From the NCBI GenBank assembly GCA_000231825.2, contig JH720327.1, forward strand, positions 383,111 to 437,360: a DNA stretch of 54,250 bases, given 5' to 3'. Below, piece by piece: positions 50,244-54,250 of the stretch (positions are counted from its first letter, which is position 1; each line of letters begins with the position of its first letter). The notes under the pieces were generated by a model. It worked only from the letters and a program-made list of their open reading frames with translations, searched no databases and had not been told where the DNA came from. Both the position numbers and the translations under genes were made by a program. This DNA comes from Tetrahymena elliotti 4EA (Eukaryota > Ciliophora > Oligohymenophorea > Hymenostomatida > Tetrahymenidae).

Positions 50244-52217
50244 CCTGCTAGATTAGAATTTGCTTGTTCGGTGAGAATTACTTATCAAGTTTCTTTGGAC
50301 TCTCTCTCTCTCTCCGTTTTACCTTTTTATCTGACTGACTCTATAGTTAAGTAGCAATAAATATACTTAAAGCTTTTGATTTTTTTTTTTGATTTATAAA
50401 TAACTATTTTGCACAAAATTAAATATAGAGAAACAATCTCTTTTTTAATTTAAGGATTTACATTCGATAGATAGTAGAGCAAAAATAATTAAAAAAGTGC
50501 TAATTAGACTTGTAATAAATTTATGATTTAATTTAAATACGAATATTTCATTTACTTAATGCGAATACACTTAAATGATTATGTATTAGTGATTTTAATT
50601 AATTTAGCATTTCTCTATCTTACATCGAACATATCTATCAAGTAGATAATTATAATCATAGTTACACAGTATTTTATACAAAATAAAATTAACAAAACAA
50701 ATATTCTCAACAACTCTCTAGAACTAAGAAAGTCATTCAGCATCTATAAATAAAATAAGAAAAAAAAGACAAAGCCCAATTTCATCAGTTTAATTGGGGA
50801 TTTTAACTGAAATTTTCTACCCTTCTTTTTCTTGGAAATTAAATATATTGAATGAATTAATTAATTAATAAGTTTTTTTGATGAAAGATAATAAATTAAT
50901 CAATAAATCAACCAATCCACCTAATCAAATTTTATGTAACAATCAATCTTTCTTAGATTTTTTACAAACTTTAATTTCCAATTTAAAAATAAAATTCTTT
51001 GATCTTTTAGTTTCCTAAGATTTATTCTTAAAAATCCATCAAATTTCTTTTATCTTATTAAAAATACCTACTTCCAAACAAACAAAACCTAAAACTTTTA
51101 CCAAAAAAATACACACTTGGATAACTTTTCTTTTCTTTCTCAAATAACTTAAATTATCCCAAATTTTACATCCAATCATTTGTCTCTTTTCTTTAATAAA
51201 TTTTTTTAAAAAACCTAATCATTATTAATAAAAATATCTCTAATCTCATATTAAAATACCTCTCTTCAGATTACTAAAATTTGTATAAAACTGAGTAGCT
51301 TTATATTAAAACTCACACTCATCAAAACAAAGATTAAAAAACTTAAAAATTATCTTTCTTTCATCTGGCAAGTTTAAAATATTTAAAATTAGCGAAATTA
51401 CAATCTGTTTGACTCTTTTAAATCTCTGTTGAATTTTTTTGACTAGTTGGGAATTCCAAGCTTTCTATTTAAATTGCTTAATTAACATTTATATTTTTTG
51501 GATTGCTAAAAGACATAAACCTATTATATTTTATCAAACTTTAACATGTAATATTTCTACAACTCTGAAAATCGTAAATAATATTAATATTTTGATAGTA
51601 TTTTTTTCAGATTTAGTATTCTGAAAAATTATTTAAAAAGTACTAAGATATTAAATATATTTTGCTTAAATAATTTAATTCCTAGATATTATGCTTATCA
51701 AATAATTGATCTAAATGGAGCATTTATTAAAAATCTTCATTTAAAAAAAGGAATCATTTGCTTGAAGAAAATCGCATAATGAAATAAAAACTCATAAAGA
51801 GATTCTTACATATCAAAATTAAATATCCAAGTTACAGTCTAAATTTCATAGAATGAGTGGATAAAAATAAGGACATTATTATACACTCTTAATAGCAGAT
51901 AAGATTTAAACAAAATTCCAAACTTTTTACATAAAATAACAATAAATTTTCAATTAAGAATTTAAATTTGAGTAATTTTAATAGTAGAATTTATTTATCA
52001 CCTATCTGAAATTTAATTAAAATAAAACTAAGATAGATTAAATAATTCTTAAAAAGATATTTGATTCTAGTAAGTTATCTAATTTAATTTGTATTGTATT
52101 TATTGAATCAAGATTACATTAGCTGCTTATACATTAAATTTGTTTTGATTTCTATCATAATTTCATCCCATTACCTTAAAATATATTTTCCTTACTTTCT
52201 TTACTTTTTCTAGTAAA
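50244..52217. other. Intergenic region
   Basis: Nearly 2 kb of AT-rich DNA 5' of the right-hand RBR gene, with a CT run at 50300-50315. Plus-strand frames around 51150-51620 are open but have amino-acid bias of random AT-rich DNA (I/L/N/F/K), so none is called. Confidence 0.55.
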
Positions 52218-52496
52218 ATGGCTGATCAAAGTTTTGCTTTTAAAAATGCTTATATCCTTAATCATAGTTTCGAACATACATATTTTAAGGAAAGTTTGAG
52301 TCTAGGTAGGTTCCACTATTTTCTTAATTAAGATGATTTATACAGACCTAAATTCATCATGTAAAAAATGAATGAAAATCATCTAGGTTTTATTTTTTTA
52401 TCAAATTAACATCAAAATACCAATGAAATAGTCTAAGAAAATTGTATAATTAATATTACTGAAATAAGTTAGCAGAATATAGAAAAGAAAACTTGA
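52218..52496 (+). CDS. Small hypothetical protein (92 aa)
   Basis: Reading TAA/TAG as Gln, an ATG in good ciliate context (TAAAATGGCT) opens a 93-codon frame ending in TGA. It begins MADQSFAFKNAYILNHSFEH and has a protein-like composition (H, E, D, R, P, Y present) unlike the surrounding spacer. There is no signal peptide or membrane helix and no motif I recognise. It could be a first exon of a longer gene, since GT donors occur inside it, but no convincing downstream exon is seen. It is the only complete plus-strand candidate in the window. Confidence 0.45.
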
Positions 52497-53134
52497 AAAT
52501 AAAAATGAATTATTTTTTCAAAATCATTCCTCTAAATAATCAATTTAAGGTTTAAATATTTTATTTAATGACTACTTTTTATATTTATTTACACAAATAA
52601 TATTTAAAAAGATTTTCTAAAGGGATGACTATTCATATTTTAGTCTATGACAAGAGCTTGCTATAAGTACCAATTCATAGTAAAAAAAGTGGTTAATTTG
52701 AGAAATCATATTTTAATCTCATAGCTAACTAAATTCAATGGAGACAAAGAGATTATGGCTTGGGGGGTAATAAAATCTAGAGGTGGTTTAATTTGGTGCC
52801 AGTTGAGGAAAAGATGAATGGTAAAATATATAAACATTTCATTACTCCAAAATAGTCTTTTAAATAAAATTATTGTTAATATAACAATTCTCCAATAACA
52901 ATAAGAGAATTGTCCTTTCCATTCATGGATTAATTAAACATTTAATTGTATTCTTAGATACTTAAAATTTCATTTATTTTGCAATTATTTTGAAGATAAA
53001 ATTAGGTTGAAATAATTTTATTCTGAACAAAAATTTATTCTAAATTAATTTTTCGTTGTTACAATTGCAATATATGTTAAATTTACTACATAAAAATGTA
53101 AAATTAAAAGAAAAATTACATCCAACATAATATT
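52497..53134. other. Intergenic spacer between convergent genes
   Basis: 638 bp of AT-rich DNA between the small plus-strand ORF and the 3' end of the minus-strand gene at the right edge. Nothing else is recognised. Confidence 0.6.
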
Positions 53135-54250
53135 TCATTAATCAATTACTCTAAATTATACAAGATATTTGAGTTTATAAAATTAAGAAGCCTCAATTTT
53201 GGTTTATTAATGAAATAAACTTCTTTTCCTATTTCTAAAAATTAATATCTTATTAATATTTTTAAATTAATTAAATTATTTTATTGATCTAAAGTTACAA
53301 CTGTCTACAAGACTTAATTCCTGAACTGATTTAAATACCTCAAAATTTAAAAAAGAAATATCTTAAATTATTTAATTATGCCAGGTATTTATTTTAATTT
53401 CTTAAAATTATAATTACTCACCTACTTCAAAAATATTTTTTATATTTTAGTTAGTACAAGCTTAACTAATTTAAATTGGAGAGCCTAAATTATACTGCTT
53501 ATTAACTTCTTCAAAAAGTTTTGTCATCGTTTCTATTTCGTACAAGGATAAGCTTAAACTTAATAGATTTTTTTGACTATTAATTATTTTAACATCTTTG
53601 GCAAAGTAAATTAAGTCTAATTTTTTTAGATGCTATTGGACACTCAGATATAACTAATAAGCTCTTTCTTTTTAGTTTAATTATATAGCACTAATATATT
53701 TTTGGATCTATTGATAGAATATAATTTTATTTAATTCTGATTCAGTGTAAAAATCTATCTCTCTCATAAATATTTAATTAATTATACTCATATAAGCTTA
53801 TGTATAATCTTTTGTGAATGTTAATTAATCAATCATTATTTATTTTTGATTATTTTCTTACTTATTATTTAAATTAATAAATATTTTTGAGGGATTTATT
53901 TTTGTCATTTGTAAATCGTTTTCTAAAAACAAATCTTCACTTAAGGTTATGATATTTTTCAAAATTATAAAATCTAAACTGAAAAGCCTTCCTTACTCCA
54001 AAAATGTATTTTCAATAGGTGTTTCAAATGTAATTAACTTACTATCTTAGACTAACATCTATTTTTCGATTAAAATATAGCTTTCTTTTTCAGTCTGAAA
54101 AACATCAATATTAATCATATTATATTTAGAATTTTTCAATTATTTATTAGTGCTTTGCTATATTTCTTATGTTAATTGTTGTGTTTCTTAATATGAGTTA
54201 GTTTTATAAACTTCTAAAATTAATTTTTATTATTTGTTATTTTCTATTAG
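53135..54250 (-). CDS. 3' part of an unidentified gene (at least 371 aa, partial)
   Basis: One uninterrupted frame of 372 codons runs from the window's right edge to TGA at 53135-53137; the 5' end is outside. It is rich in Gln (many TAA/TAG codons), Ile, Leu, Asn and Lys, with no membrane helix. Regularly spaced Leu/Ile (LITFETPIENTF, LSLSLSLYEIETMTKLFEE) and, near the end, ISFLNFEVFKSVQELSLVDSCNFRSIKQFNQFKNINKIL suggest leucine-rich-repeat-like or helical repeats; that reading is weak. Length without a stop and a coherent composition make it a real gene. Its product is unknown. Confidence 0.68.

Noticed and set aside
51150..51624. Open plus-strand frames in the right intergenic region
   Set aside because: Amino-acid content is only I/L/N/F/K-type, expected from AT-rich spacer; no start or splice logic.
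1..54250. tRNA, rRNA or chromosome-breakage sequence
   Set aside because: No tRNA T-loop (GGTTCGAATCC-like) or breakage consensus was noticed on reading; without a covariance search this is only a negative by eye.

Overview
The window looks like somatic (macronuclear-type) DNA of a ciliate, most likely a Tetrahymena relative. Base composition is extremely AT-rich. Long reading frames appear only when TAA and TAG are read as glutamine and TGA is the sole stop. Introns are mostly 46-150 nt, AT-rich, GTAA...TAG/AAG. Every gene model below uses that code. Splice sites were chosen by eye, requiring codon phase to be conserved across each junction.

Nine of the eleven genes with a complete model or a readable partial one lie on the minus strand. 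From left to right: the 3' end of a plus-strand gene with a PAS-like segment (to 521); two tandem ~9 kb paralogues for giant membrane proteins of ~2,960 residues (776-9779 and 11189-20211), sharing two introns at matching sites and phases; the V-ATPase subunit a gene (21347-24464, 859 aa); an unassigned multi-pass membrane protein (26721-28349, 517 aa); a membrane-anchored histidine-kinase-like protein that lacks the phosphoacceptor His and the glycine-rich ATP boxes (28838-32619, 1112 aa); a small coiled-coil protein with Sfi1/POC5-like Trp repeats (33898-34663, 212 aa); and a polyQ, SP/TP-rich, probably nuclear protein (35945-38291, 679 aa).

From 38976 to 50243 lies a cluster of three paralogous membrane-anchored RBR (RING1-IBR-RING2) E3-type genes and two decaying partial copies. 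The right-hand gene is canonical, with RING2 active-site Cys565. The left-hand gene keeps the same exon layout but has Glu at that position (Glu428). The middle gene has lost RING2 and joins the IBR directly to the membrane domain. Immediately downstream of the middle gene are two more copies of its membrane exon at ~470 bp spacing, one still open and one broken. An active ligase beside two pseudo-ligases is the most interesting system in the window.

The right edge holds a small plus-strand ORF (52218-52496) and the 3' part of a minus-strand gene that runs off the window (53135-54250). I saw no rRNA, convincing tRNA, CRISPR array, transposase or chromosome-breakage sequence by eye. Intergenic DNA is AT-rich and mostly featureless, apart from short tandem repeats and one striking C-rich tract at 10943-10967.
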